Assembly: GCA_027886175.1 (NCBI GenBank)
Contig: JAJNNQ010000026.1
Coordinates: 16,115,501-16,179,500 of the forward strand
DNA length: 64,000 nucleotides
Direction: 5' to 3'
From: Phylloscopus collybita
Taxonomy: Eukaryota > Chordata > Aves > Passeriformes > Phylloscopidae
The notes under the pieces are model-generated. The model was not told the origin of the DNA and did not search any database. It worked only from the letters and a program-made list of their open reading frames with translations. Positions 51,201 to 63,606 of this stretch are shown here, one piece after another. Position numbers and translations under genes: made by a program. Numbering within the stretch: position 1 is the stretch's first letter; every line of letters starts with the position of its first letter.

Positions 51201-53537
51201 GTCACTGAGCAGGAGCAGCATAGGAGGAAGCCTTTAAAGAATAGATGCTCACATAGCCGCAGGCATCAGAATGCTTCTTTGTATTATAAGATTCAGTTTT
51301 CTCTTTTCTTTCCTAAGGATACTCTTATATTGAGAGTTACTTAATAGAAAGTGGGAAAGGTACAAAGAAATGTTAATGCAAAATGAAAAAGAAGTGTCTG
51401 TTAAAAGGATAAAGCAAATAAAGGATGAAATTACAGAAGAAGCATGTATTTGTTGCAGATTTAATCAATGCTTTGAGAAGCAGTCTTGTGAACCTTACTG
51501 AGAAATATAAAATAAATAGAATATTTGCTGTTTATTTATCATAATTCTGATGGTTACAAAGAGGAAGAACGGCTTTTATGTAGATATGTTAAATATGAAA
51601 ATATCTTTGTTGTGCTGCAGGTGTGAGATTACATATGGTTATGACATGTTTCTGGATCTTGATCCAGCTTTGGAAGATAATTTCATTTTGGAAACTTCCC
51701 ATCAAATACAATGTTTATTACTGTGATCATTTGACATCCACAATGTTTTCTTGATGCAACAGTCTCTGGATTTGACCATTATAATCTCGAGTTTATTCTA
51801 CAGTTTCTTTCTAGAAAGAATGATTCTAATGCTCAGCACGTAGGAATTCAAACTTACATGTCAAATGTTTCAAAGTACAATGTTTCAATGTGTCTGTGTA
51901 CCATTCTATTCTGTTTCCACTGTCTTGATATTATAAAGGAGCCCATATTTACATCTTGAGCAAAGTAAAGGCACTGCACTGCTGATGCTCTGTTTTCAGT
52001 AGGACAGCATGCAGGCTTATTTTTGGAATGGTGGTGATACTCAGAATACCCAGTCTCAATACAAGGTACTTTTCTACTTTTTATGTTACAGAAATCTGTG
52101 TAACCACACATTAAAAGACAACATCTTCAAGCGCAGGGCATGGGGCTTTCTCTTGTCATCCCAGTTGATGTTTAAACTGAGATCTGAGTCAACCAGTACT
52201 TTATACCTGGTCTGATGATATCTGGCACATAGGAAAAGTGATCCAGGTCTATTGTGATTATTTTCTGGCAATTATAGTGGTCAAGAAGTTGGGGGTGAGG
52301 TAGGGTGTGTGTCTGAGTTTTGATTTATTGTTGTGTATGTGAAAGATAACAGGTCAGATGAGTGACAGGCAAAGGCTGAAGTGGCTAAAACCAGAAAAAC
52401 TGTTCTCAAAAAATGGTCATAAAAGCAGTGAATTTTGTAGTATGGCATGTTATAACTAAGTTTTTTTTTATGAAGTTTGTTCTGAAATATTTTCGTATGT
52501 GGTTTGGACCTGTGGGAGTGTAAATTTGAGGGGATTACCATAGTTTTTTTCTGCTCAGTGTGTGTCCTAATTATTCAAGCAGAAAACAAATACAAGTGAT
52601 GGGCAAAATGTGTTTGGGGGAACTTAAAAGTAGCAAAGAGATTCAAAGAATTGAGAGTAAGCTATTGAAAATGTATACCTTCAAGGCTGTGCCAACTGCT
52701 AGAAATGAATGTTGGCCCTGTATAAATTAATGGAAGATAATTTGATTTTAGTAAGACAATAAGCCTTTTCAGATTAAGAAAACCCCCGAGCAATGAAAAA
52801 CCCCAGTATTTTCATCATGTTGATCTTCTGAAACTGTGGTGAAAATATAACTTCCTTTTACCATGAAATCTGGCTTCAAGTGGAACTGAACAGAACCTGA
52901 CAAAATAATTAGCAAATCATGCAATTATAGAAACATATATTTTCACTGTCTCTTGAAATTTTGTAAATTGACGTTGAAATTATCAGCTAGTGTTGTCCCT
53001 TTTGACATAATTTTTTCAAAGTGAAATAATTTTTTTTGTTGTTTGAGTTCTTACCTGAAAATTATGTAAAACCATCTAGGGATATGTTAAATAACCCCAA
53101 AGCTAAATGACATAATTTTGAGTTGAAATACTTGGATTATTGCTTTTAAACAGCTAACTCCTTTGGTGTAACAGTGAAATTGAGTGGCAATGCTCACTTA
53201 AGACAGAAGACTTTGTGTAAAGCCCATGTTTCCCTAACAGAAAAAGTCAATGTAGAATAACAAATGATAATCAAAAAAATTGGGAAAAAAGAAGTGTGTG
53301 TGTGCATGTAGAAACTTAACTTGACAGTAAAAATATTGACAGTTAACCCATTTCTATTCAGCCATATCCTAATACAAAAACCAGATTGAAGTATCTTTCA
53401 TGAGTTGCATTTCATTAAACAAATGTGACACTTTATTTTCTAGCTATTTCAATACTGAAAGAGGTGAAGTGGTGAAATAACAGTATAAATGAACACATTC
53501 TCAGTGTGCTGAGAACTCAAGTCCATGTAAAAGAAGA

Positions 53538-53564
53538 AAATATTAAAAAGATTTTTTAATATTT
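53538..53564. repeat. Perfect 12-bp inverted repeat with 3-nt spacer
   Basis: AAATATTAAAAA (53538-53549) and TTTTTAATATTT (53553-53564) are perfect reverse complements with GAT between. It would form an AT-only hairpin. No associated gene or transposon is seen. Confidence 0.8.
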
Positions 53565-54804
53565 GGTTTCTGTGTCCTTATCTTGCCCCCAAAGAAAAAA
53601 CAGAATCCTTTTCCTGAATCTGAGTTTTGATTTTAAAACTCAAAGGATAAAATATATTGTCTCTGAAAATTAATTATTAAAAGAAATATCACTGCTGCAT
53701 TTAAAACTAATAATGAGATGACTCATAATGCTGTTTGATTTATTATTTTAATTGAAAAATATCTTTGTTAGTCTTTGCTGGTAGCAATTTCTTTTAGCTG
53801 ATACTTCTAAATAACATTTTATATATTTGAATTCAATTTATAATTTGCAACTACAAAGCTGATCTCTTTGGGAGGGTTTTTTGAGAATTTTTTTCGCCAG
53901 CTGTAATTTCTATCTGAAATCTCTAGCAAAACATTCTCTGGAGATCTCTTTTCTAACTTAATATACTGTCTCATTTAGTATAGCTTTTAATTCAGGTCAT
54001 TGCTTTGCATGCATTGCTGTTTTAAAACAAGATCAAAGTAAAACACCATTATAAGAGGTATTTAGTCATCACTCAGAAACAGAAGAATTAATGATACAGT
54101 TTTAAATATATATCCTAGTAACATGACTGACATTAAAAAAAAAAGCTGTGATCTGAATGTTGTCAATTTAGATTTAGCAAATTAACTAAGTAGCTTGCTT
54201 TTGTAGTATTTCACACCTTAAAGCCTTAATATGCATTGCTAAATATATTTCCTCACTGTTTGCTAATTAATGTTCTGTGGAAGTACAGCTGCTAATATTT
54301 TGTGGTTGATATGGCTCATTTTAAAGTGCTAACAGCTGCATCTGTAGTAGTGTTACATTTCAGTTCATAAATTATGGACATACATTTTAATGTATTTTAC
54401 ACCTACTATATTGTACAAGCATTTGAAAAATCTTTATTTGCTAACAAAATGCACCCAGTAGTATTTAAACAAACCATGAAAATACCCCCTGGATACCACC
54501 ACTCTCTGAGATAATAGTGACTCTGTGACTCTTTCATGTGCAAAGTTTTAAATGTTGCAGGAAATGAATGTCTTTTCTCTGTAATATCACAAAGTATCTT
54601 CAGGAGTTCTTGGTAATTAGTAAAGACTGATATATTCTGATGGTAAAATAATTGGACTGGAACAATATTGTGTGACAGTGCAGGGAAAAATATTTTTCTA
54701 AGAATAAATAAATACTATCGGAATATATCTTGTGAAGACCAAGAGAATAAAAAGTATTCATAAATGTGTTTTGTAACTTTTTTTTTCATATTTTAAAATA
54801 CATC

Positions 54805-56190
54805 AGCATAAGCAATCCAGGAGGGTCCTGGAGTGTGCTGATGAGAACTTATTCCTCTGTAGATAGGACTTGGAGGAGAGGTGCTTTGCTGTACCTCATA
54901 AACAAGGAGGAATTTGAGATGTCAAGATTGAAGACAGACTTGGCCATAGCAACAATGAGATGTTGGAATTCAGCATCTGGAGGAGGAGGAACAAATCAGA
55001 AAGGAAGCTCACAACCATGGACTTCAGGAGAGCAGAGTTTGGCCACTTCAGGGATCTGCTTGGAAAAGTCCTATGTGATAAGTTTTACCTTAGGAGGGAA
55101 GAGAAAGTTCAAGAAATCAAGAAAGCTGGTTAATATTCTTCCAAGTTCAAGAGTGGCCCATCCCAGTGAATAGGAACTTGGGCAGAAATTAATGAATAGG
55201 AACTTGGCCCGCGTGAATGAGCAAGTTGCTCCAGCTCATACACAAAAAAGAAGCAGAGTGAGGGAGGAAGGACATGCAGTCTGGGAGGAAAACAGGGACA
55301 TTGCCTGACCATCCAGGATTGAACTTAGGAAAGCTGAAGTCCAGACAGAATTGAATATGCTCATGAATATCAAAGAAAATCAGAAAGGCAACAAAAGGAA
55401 GACTAAGGGCAATCTAGGCCCATTGCTGAATGGGACAGGAGGCCTGTGAATGGCACAGGACACAGAAGAGGCTGAGGTAATAAGTGCATCCTTTGCCTCA
55501 GTCTTTGCTAGCAAGGCTGGCCTTGAGGAATCCCAAGTTCCAGCAACTGGGGGAAAGTGTGGAGTAAGTAAAGTGTACCCTTGGTGGAAGAAGATCAGGT
55601 CTTAAGAGAGCAGGGGACACATATGTCCATAGTTGATTTGCATCCACAAGTGCTGAGGAAACTGGCTCCTGTTTTGCAGTGTCACTCTTGATAGTCTCTG
55701 ATCAGCCATTGTAACTGAGAGAAGTGACTGGAGAAAGGCAAATGTCACTCCTGTGTTCAAGAAGGGCAAGAAGTAGAACCCATGGAATGCCTGGTTGGTC
55801 AGCCTCATATGGGAAAATGATGGAACAGCTAATGTTAAAACAGTTTCCAGATACGTGAAAGGCAAGAAAGTAGTGTTCTTGGTTTCACCAAGGGGAAGTC
55901 ATGCTTGGCCAGCTTGATGAATTTCTAGCAAGAAATGGCTGGCCAAGTAGATGTGGGAGAAAACAGTGGGTATTGTCTACTTAGATTTTGGTAAAGCCTT
56001 TGATAGTGCTTTCCCTAAGATCCTCATAAAGGTGCTTGTTGATGTGTGGGTTGCTGACCAGACAGTGGGGAGAGGCTGATACACCAGAGGGTTATGCTGT
56101 CATATAGAGGGACAGGACAGGCTGGAGAAATGGCCTGAAATATCTACATGAAACAATGAACATGAACAATGAAGTTTGGAAGTTACCATA
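54805..56190 (+). mobile_element. CR1 LINE, long 5'/central ORF2 fragment
   Basis: CR1 landmarks appear in order: CAATCCAGGAGGGTCCTGGA; GACTTCAGGAGAGCAGAGTTTGGCC; TTTGCCTCAGTCTTTGCTAGCAAGG; GGTGGAAGAAGATCAGG; AAATGTCACTCCTGTGTTCAAGAAGGGCAAGAAG; TTAGATTTTGGTAAAGCCTTTGATA; GGACAGGCTGGAGAAATGG. This is the endonuclease/reverse-transcriptase part, and the FxxAFD-type segment is recognisable near 55980. The CR1 3' end is absent. The longest open frame is about 135 codons, so it is inactive. It ends about 525 bp before exon G, in the same direction as the gene. Its right edge is uncertain (56150-56340). Confidence 0.88.
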
Positions 56191-56714
56191 TCCAGGACTG
56201 GTGGAAGTTGTTCAGTCAGTCTTACCAGTGCAAGGGTCAAGATATCAAAATGTACAACTTGAAAGTATGCCTTTGGGAGAAAGTATTTCATGGGGAACTG
56301 GGAACTGTCAGGTCAGGTTAGGTATGAGGGGAGGGTCTTAGTTGTTTCCTGTGCTCTGAAGAAGGTTAGAAATATTTTATCACAGATGATTTTAGTGAAA
56401 CACAACCATTAAATGGTAATATAAGTAGTTTGTTATGGATAGCTGGTTCAATGTTTTCATGTGGAAAATGTATACAAATGGGGAACAGTAGCTTGAAGTT
56501 AATAGTTGCTATTTCCATATGGTTGTCCATACTGAATCCTACTAATGGCCATCCAACACATGTAGATGTAGCAAACTGTCTGCCTCATATATAAAGTAGG
56601 TAAAACTTAGAGGTAGCCTTAAGTTCTGCATCGCATTTACTTTGCTGTATGTTAAATTACTAAATTTTTATAAATTTATATGTGCTTAATATATTTTTTT
56701 TTCGGCTCTACTAG

Positions 56715-56879
56715 ATGCTTGTGACTACTCCAGAGAAGTGGGATGTAGTGACAAGGAAGAGTGTTGGTGATGTAGCCCTCTCTCAGCTGGTAAAACTCTT
56801 GATCCTTGATGAAGTTCATCTACTGCATGAAGACAGAGGACCAGTGCTCGAAAGTATAGTAGCACGTACTTTACGACAG
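56715..56879 (+). CDS. ASCC3: ASCC3 exon G: TTPEKWD and DEVH-box motifs of helicase cassette 1
   Basis: This 165-bp, phase 0-0 exon gives 55 codons, about human residues 580-634. It starts [20 protein letters not shown] and contains motif II as DEVH (residues 32-35, human 611-614). The Asp-Glu pair coordinates Mg and catalyses ATP hydrolysis. [17 protein letters not shown] follows, identical to human by memory. The acceptor is GGCTCTACTAG (ends 56714), with a T tract just upstream, and the donor is CAG/GTAAGA at 56879/56880. The next expected element, motif III (LSATLPN), is not in the window. The ATG at 56715 is an internal Met codon, not a start. Confidence 0.97.
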
Positions 56880-57145
56880 GTAAGAAAGAAAAAAGTCTTC
56901 AAAATAATTTTGTTTTGGTCAAGAATAGATAGATGTCACTGTAAAGGGTAACATGCTTAGACAATTAAATAGAAATGCTTAGGCAGTTTACAATTTATTT
57001 TACAACTGTTCTGTTTTAAAGCTGTGCAACAAGAATGCGGAATTTTTTTTTGTCTTCTACCTTCCTTTCTGTATTATATCAACTATCAAATTCCTAAATG
57101 CATTGTTTATTACAGTGCTGTTTCTTTATTCATAATTTATTTGCC

Positions 57146-57187
57146 TAATTTATTCTACTGTAAAAGTAATTTATTCTACTGCAAAAG
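57146..57187. repeat. 21-bp tandem duplication
   Basis: TAATTTATTCTACTGTAAAAG (57146-57166) is followed directly by a copy with one change, T to C (57167-57187). It is a recent local duplication in the intron. Confidence 0.9.
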
Positions 57188-60100
57188 ATCCTTCCTGTAA
57201 AGGAAAATTAAACATTTTTAAGTAAATAATAATCAGGCAAATATTTTATCACAACAAAAATTGAAATTATTATCTTGCCAGGAATGCTCATTTCCAATTA
57301 GCAGTTTTTCAAAGAGAATTTTTTTTTAATTTTAATTAAGAGTAGTATCTTAAATCTAGGTAAAATTTTCAGCACTGCTAGAAAAATACTACATAATTTT
57401 TAGTCTACCGTAAATGGTCCTTCTGTTTTTCCCCATGATTTAGTGGTACTTTCTAAATACCAAGATTTTAAATGGAAAAAAGGAGAAAAGGGATTTTTTT
57501 CTTGAAACTTGTATGAAAGAAGAATTCAGAGTTAATCAGTAAATAAGATTGGTCTCAGTGTGAGATGTGCTTTTACAAGCAAACTAAAACACAGAATTTG
57601 GAGATGAATAAAGAGGAAGGATTTAAGATAAATAAATAATGGGAATAGGGAGGGTAGAGTGCAATTTTTTTTTTTTGTCATGAAGAGCAGACCTCTATCC
57701 ATACAAGTAACCTGTAACAAATTAAAATGAAACAGTTATTTTTATGGCTGTATTTGTAGCATGTTAAATGTTTAAAGGCTTTAGCTTTCAAGATGCCTTT
57801 TTTTGATAAGGCTACACTAGCCTTGTTAAGGCTTTTTGAATCATCTGATTCCAACTCTGCTGTGAACAGAATGAAATGGATGTCTGCTTTAACCCAGGAC
57901 AAAAAGTGTCAACTTCCTATATAAAAAAAGAGTATAAGTAACAATTCTTTAGAAGAAGCTAATTTTAGGCTACCTCAAAGGTGCTAAACTTTAGCTATTT
58001 GATGTTGTGTTTTCTTTCTTAAATGCTTTTGATAACATTGTTTTCCTTAGGTGTCTTTATAGTAGAGCATCTCAGGTTTTAGCAGTGACCATGATAATTA
58101 TTTTCGTCATGTCAGATTGCAAGACTTACTCATTTCTTACTATGAAATTTTGTAAGACTTGTGAGATAGGCTTCAGCTGTCCAAAGTACATGGTGAGAGC
58201 CGTTTTATCTGTCCTACATTACTCAGCTTGGCATTTGGTTTCCGCTTTTGTTTGGGCACAAATCTCCTATAGATCCTTCCCTTTCGTGGCTGGCAAGCTT
58301 GTGCAGGTAACTTAAGGAATATAAATTCTGAGGCAGTTATGTCTTGGGTACTGAATCCTATCTTTAGTGCATTTATTGTAATATAGCGGTATCTTGCTTC
58401 AGCTATTTAAAAAATAGCTCTTTTAAAATAGGGTGTTTTAATCTGCTAGGATTTCAAGGTGTATTTTACCTATCTAGTTGGAATTTAATTCATCTGGATC
58501 TGAAGCTACCCAGTTGTAACCCTTCCTTAAGTGAAACAGTTGGCAAATAAAGCAATACACAAATCTCACAACTGACCATCTCACCACCTTATTTATTCTA
58601 ACTTGATAAGATAGACAGTAATGGAGACCCATGTGTATCTTTACAAGTAGGTAGATTAGGAGAGGAAAAATTTACAGTATAAATGTACACTAAAAAAACC
58701 CCACAGTTAAAAAGAAAGCAAAATTACTTGTAGAATTTTTTAGAATTGTGCTATAGAAAACAATTGATGACGAAAATATTTCAGATTGCAAGCCTCCCAG
58801 AGAGCCTGGGGTCAAAGAAACGGGAGATGTTTTGTACAATTGTTTTGGTTTTTTAATATGAAAACAAATAATAAGAGGATTACTTTTTAAAATTACACTG
58901 AAATGTTATACTTCAGCATCTGAGCTTGCAGGCATTGTTCTGTGAAGTTTGCAGTATACATCCACAGCTGTGAAGTTACTGAAACTTTTACACAGTCAAT
59001 AAAAAAAGACAACATAATATTTCTGATTTCAGGAGAGTATCCCTGGAGTTTAGTGAAAATACTGTTATAGAAGCTCAAAGTGTAAAAAAAAAAAAATCAC
59101 ATCTAATGTTTTAATATTACTTTGTGGGGAAAAAAATATATTGTTGCATTTCCTTGGTTTTGTTCCTTACTCATAATTCCATTTTATGTATTTTGATATG
59201 AATTCATAAATGTCCCTGGAGCACAAAAAAAAAAAAAAAGCCAGGATATTCAGACCATCCCTGGAGAATGTCCTTCTGTCTTCAATGATTTCAATCTCCT
59301 CTCCAGCCTTTCTGAAAGTAGTTATAGAACTTACTTTTCATTGATATCTGTAGAAGTATCATACTTGTTCAGTATTCATGCACACAGAAAGTAAGAATAA
59401 TTGTTCACTTCTTGAAAAACAAGCAAAAAAAAAAAAGCAAAAAACCCCAAGGATAATATTAATCTGAAATATCCTTATGTCAATTACTCCACTGCAGTAA
59501 TTGCTGAAATTAATTACCTGATTTGTATACTGGTTAAAGACATCCAAAATATTGACTATTTTTTCTTGATTTGTATTAGGGGTACGGGTAATTCAAAGAA
59601 AAATCAGTTGCAGAGTAGTAGTCACTAGATCAGACTTGAGGCTGTAGTCAGTCACTGAGATCTATTCTGGTAAATATCATTGACATTTTCCCACTTGCTG
59701 TACTGTCACTTTTGGCTCCTGCAGGAGACAGTGCATTCAAGTAGTATAATTTTTGATCTGACCTGGAACAGTCATTTCTTGTATCACTTCTAGAACAGAA
59801 CTGTGATAAATTCCTTTGAATACTACTTCAGCCTTTTCCACAAATCGCTAATAGCAACTCTAATAATGTGTGTACCTGTAATTCCATCTGGATCATACTT
59901 TCCCAGCTTGTATGTGAGACAATGTCATGATTCCTGTGCAGGTCAGGATCTATAGTGTGGTGCCTTTTACATTTTGCAGGGTTTGTTTGTCTTAGAGAAA
60001 AAGCATCTCTCTTGTTTCGTTGGAGGTATGAGGGGTGTTTTGTTTAGATAGTGTACAACAGAAAAGAAGACAGTGGATTGGGGTGGTTTTTTTGTCCTTT

Positions 60101-61044
60101 CAAGAATTAGTATTCAACTAGATGCTTGAGCCTACAACTGTGCCAGAAAAAAATGTTTTGAGATCTGTATTGATATGAGGTAAAGATACAGCTATCCAAA
60201 TGCATTCTTAAAGCAGGAATATCCTGATGCATTAGCAGGTCTGTCCTAATTTGTACCTCAAAATACTTGAGTGATTGATGTACTTTCCCCCAGATGAACA
60301 CTGAGTCACACCACTTACTGTAAGACTTTAACACGCTCATTTTAACTTATGGCATTTTTTAGAATTAGGTTTTATTTAAACCTGGAAGGAGCATATATAT
60401 TGGAATTGCTGACAGTTTTACTCATAGCAGAATGAAAGGCATATTTGTGCATGTTTGCACTTTTCAAATTTTAGAGAATGTTTTTGCAAGTGATTTAAAT
60501 TGACTTTGCTAAACATTTTGGTGGGAAAATTGCTCTGAGCTCTGTTATATACTGTAGGTATAACATCAAACAACTTATTTGAATCCAATTTATAGCTTTG
60601 ATGTTTAAAGTTTTAGTCCAGAGCATAATGCAGATGTAAAACTGAAATGCTTAAACTTTTTAATCAAACTTTACACACTACTGTAATAGACTAAGGTTAT
60701 TAGTCTGAAAGAAAAAAAAACGACAGTTTTTACAGGCCACTGAAGTATTTTGCTATAATTATTCATTGATTTTGATGGCTTCCTTTCTGCTTACGGGTAT
60801 TTTTTCACAAAAAAAGCATACTGAATGCTATACTTGAGTTGTATACCTACTCTCAGTATGTGAATGATAAATTAAATGAAAGAAAATCCATATTTAGAGC
60901 TTGCTTAGATTTTGGGATACCAAAGCTGCCATCTTAGATGTACAAATATTGTTCTCAGCACTGTCTCATTTTTCAAGTTTAAGTTTCAGTTGCTTTATGT
61001 TTCTGTATTAGATCAACAAAGTTACTATTACTATAGGTGAGATA

Positions 61045-61265
61045 ACACATCAGTACAAGGAATACAGGAGTTTCCTGGAATGCATGGATGAGAAATACCT
61101 CCTCCAGGTGATAGAGGACTCAACAGGGAGAGGTGCAGTGCTGTACCTTTTACTCATTAAGAAAGGAGGGGCATGTTGAGGAAGTGAAGATCGACGGCAG
61201 CTTTGAATGCAGTGACCACAAGATGTTGGAGTTCTTCCTCTGGACATTCTCTTGTTTCCTTTCTG
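61045..61265 (+). mobile_element. CR1 LINE, short central fragment
   Basis: ATGGATGAGAAATACCTCCT, GGGAGAGGTGCAGTGCTGTACC, AAGAAAGGAGGGGCATGTTG and GACCACAAGATGTTGGAGTTC follow the same order as GATGAGAACTTATTCC, GGAGAGGTGCTTTGCTGTACC and AATGAGATGTTGGAATTC in the copy near 54.84-54.97 kb. This identifies it as CR1 ORF2, sense orientation, truncated at both ends. Confidence 0.82.
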
Positions 61266-63571
61266 ACCTTTTTCTCATGCTACCTTATTTGAGGAGCTTT
61301 TTCTTTCAGCTGAAATGTAGTTTTCTTTGCTCTTTCTTTGCATTTTCAGTATCTGTGGTGCTTTATTATTTCCTCTACCTATATTTTTTTCTGTCCCTTT
61401 TGTTCCGTCTTTTACCTCTTTACTAGTGATCATTGGCAAACAAGTTCAGATGTTTCTCACCCAAAGCCCAAATGTCTAATTGTTATCAAAACAGGAACTT
61501 TTATGTGCTTGGGATCCCATGCTTGATTTTGATAATTTGATCAGTTTAAAAAAAATAAATCAAGACTGATAGCTAATGACATAAAACCAGCTGCTTAGAT
61601 CTGTATGTCTTGTGTCAAATGGTAGCTTACTGTAGTTCCTATATGGGTCTTTTGGGACTAGAATGACAGTGGCATTTCACTGGTTCTTCAGGTCTCATCT
61701 TGAGTGACTTCTATTAGTCTTTTGTCTCTTTGCAATTCCTTATATAAACTAATCAAGTTACTCAGCATCTTTTATTAAAGGATAAACCAAACAAGGTTTA
61801 CTGAAGCCTTCGGCAATAACTTTTCCATTTCAAACAAATGGAAAAGTTGTGGGGCTTTTTTTTACTGGACTTCCCTATATTCACTATTGTATTTGCAAAA
61901 CATATCAGCAAAACTGGATGAAGATTTTTGTGTTAGTTTGGTTCTGGCAGATACAGAGGTAGAGTGATTCCTTTCAATTATGCAGTTCTGTTCCTTTTAT
62001 ACCTTTAAGAACTGCAGGTACTTAATTTGCTAATGCATCATCTTTGGAGCTTGCATTCAGGTACCCGTTCGTTAAATCCTCAAACAAACCTCTTTATAGT
62101 TGCTGCAGGATTCACTCATTGCTATAAGGATGTTTCCTGAGAATAGTGTCTCCTTTTGCAGCTGTGGCCTGTTATAAAATGAGTCAAATGAAAAGAAATT
62201 TAGTTTGAACAGGGCTGTCAACCTAGATGTATCTGTATGGCTGACACACACATCAGTTATATTATTTCTGCCAATCACCTGCCTTTCTTGTCACCATTTG
62301 TTTTGTACTGCATATCATCAATAAAATTGTTGAATAGAGGTGGGCTTAGAAAGCAATTAGAGGAATCCCTTTTTAATGACTGCTTTTCAATTATATGTTC
62401 TTTTATAGTCAGTTCATCAGCTTGTGATAAATTTAATACATGTTTTCTTTCTACTCTGGCATGTTATTTTTAGGCAGTATGTTGTGCAGCCATATGTCTA
62501 ATGAGTCTTACATGAGTCTAAGTCTATCTTGTTATCTTTGGCACAACCTTGTAGTTGTGTAAAAATTACTTTTTTCAAACTACTTTTTAAAAACGAAACC
62601 TAATCTCAATTGTTTGAAAAATGTTATCTATCAGACATGTGAATTAATCTTCAGAAGCTTTTTTCTTACTGTGCATGGAAGGAATGTCAGGAACTCATTC
62701 TGCATCTCATTTTTTATTATTGATAGGTGACTGTTTTTCCATTTTAGTGATGCAACTGTGGATTTTAAAATGTAATAGTGATTGTCATACATTTTGTGGT
62801 CTTTCATATTATGGCAAAGCAGTGAAACTAATTTGTAGAAAGGTTCACAGGTATTTTTGTTTCTTAGTTTGGGAACAAAACAGTAAGCATAACATGAAAA
62901 AGCATACTGTCAGTCAGGAAAAGCAGACACTGTGCCAGGTATAGAAATCTCTTAACAGATATATGCAAAATGTCATTTCTTAAGACAAAGTAATGCATAC
63001 CAAATATTTAGCTAAGGGAGAATAATATGGCTTCTAATAGTGCTTTCTGCATGGTTACATTTTTCAGTACCTCTAGATTTTTAAATATATTCTAAATGGA
63101 GGACTGAGATCACAGTATTTTCAGGGTTCATTGGATGCAGAGTAAAACTAATAAAATTACTTAACTAGATGGTTGCCTAGTAACAAATGCATTCTGTGCA
63201 GAGTGAGTTGTAGATAACGTCCTATATAGAATCTTCAAAACTGTATTAGTAATTGCTTTTTTACTATGTACTTTGGTTTTGCAATTTCTCTGTTTTTTCC
63301 ATTTCTGTTCATAAAACTAGACAACTGCACCTATGTGGACTTATTGACAATTTAACTCTTTCATTACTAGTAAACAATATAGCAACAAATAAACACTGAT
63401 GAAACGTTCTAACAAACTTCTTGCTTAGTAATTTTGAAACATTTAATTCTTTTTTTATTTTAATTCTCTGAGCCCTACTCAATTATTTTTCCATTTCTGT
63501 TTCTCCTTTGTTTTGGATAAATAGCACAGTTCCTGTGAGAGAGTGAGACATAGAGCCGTTCTGTGGGTATG

Positions 63572-63606
63572 ATCCAACTAATTAGTTGGATTAGTATCCA
63601 ACTAAT
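63572..63606. repeat. Perfect 20-bp palindrome plus a third half-copy
   Basis: ATCCAACTAATTAGTTGGAT (63572-63591) is a perfect palindrome. After TAGT the half-site ATCCAACTAAT recurs at 63596-63606. It contains a TAATTA core, the kind of site bound by homeodomain proteins, but binding is only a guess. Confidence 0.85.

Larger units (their letters stand above)
30104..56714 (+). other. ASCC3 intron F-G (26.6 kb)
   Basis: One intron, because EILRTQ and MLVTTPEKW are adjacent in human ASCC3. It contains an (AT)n run (34.2 kb), LTR-type repeats (35.7 and 40.7 kb), long CR1 copies (43.2 and 54.8 kb), A/C-rich tracts (30.4, 35.35 and 48.1 kb) and a CpG-rich island (36.8 kb). The stretches 30460-34200, 37000-40680, 41210-43170, 44605-48110, 48240-53530 and 53570-54800 hold nothing I recognise. 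45830-46030 is markedly AT-rich. Confidence 0.85.

Noticed and set aside
54766..55173. A 135-codon open frame as a functional LINE protein
   Set aside because: It is a surviving piece of CR1 ORF2. Stops and frameshifts follow, and the 5' and 3' ends of the element are missing.
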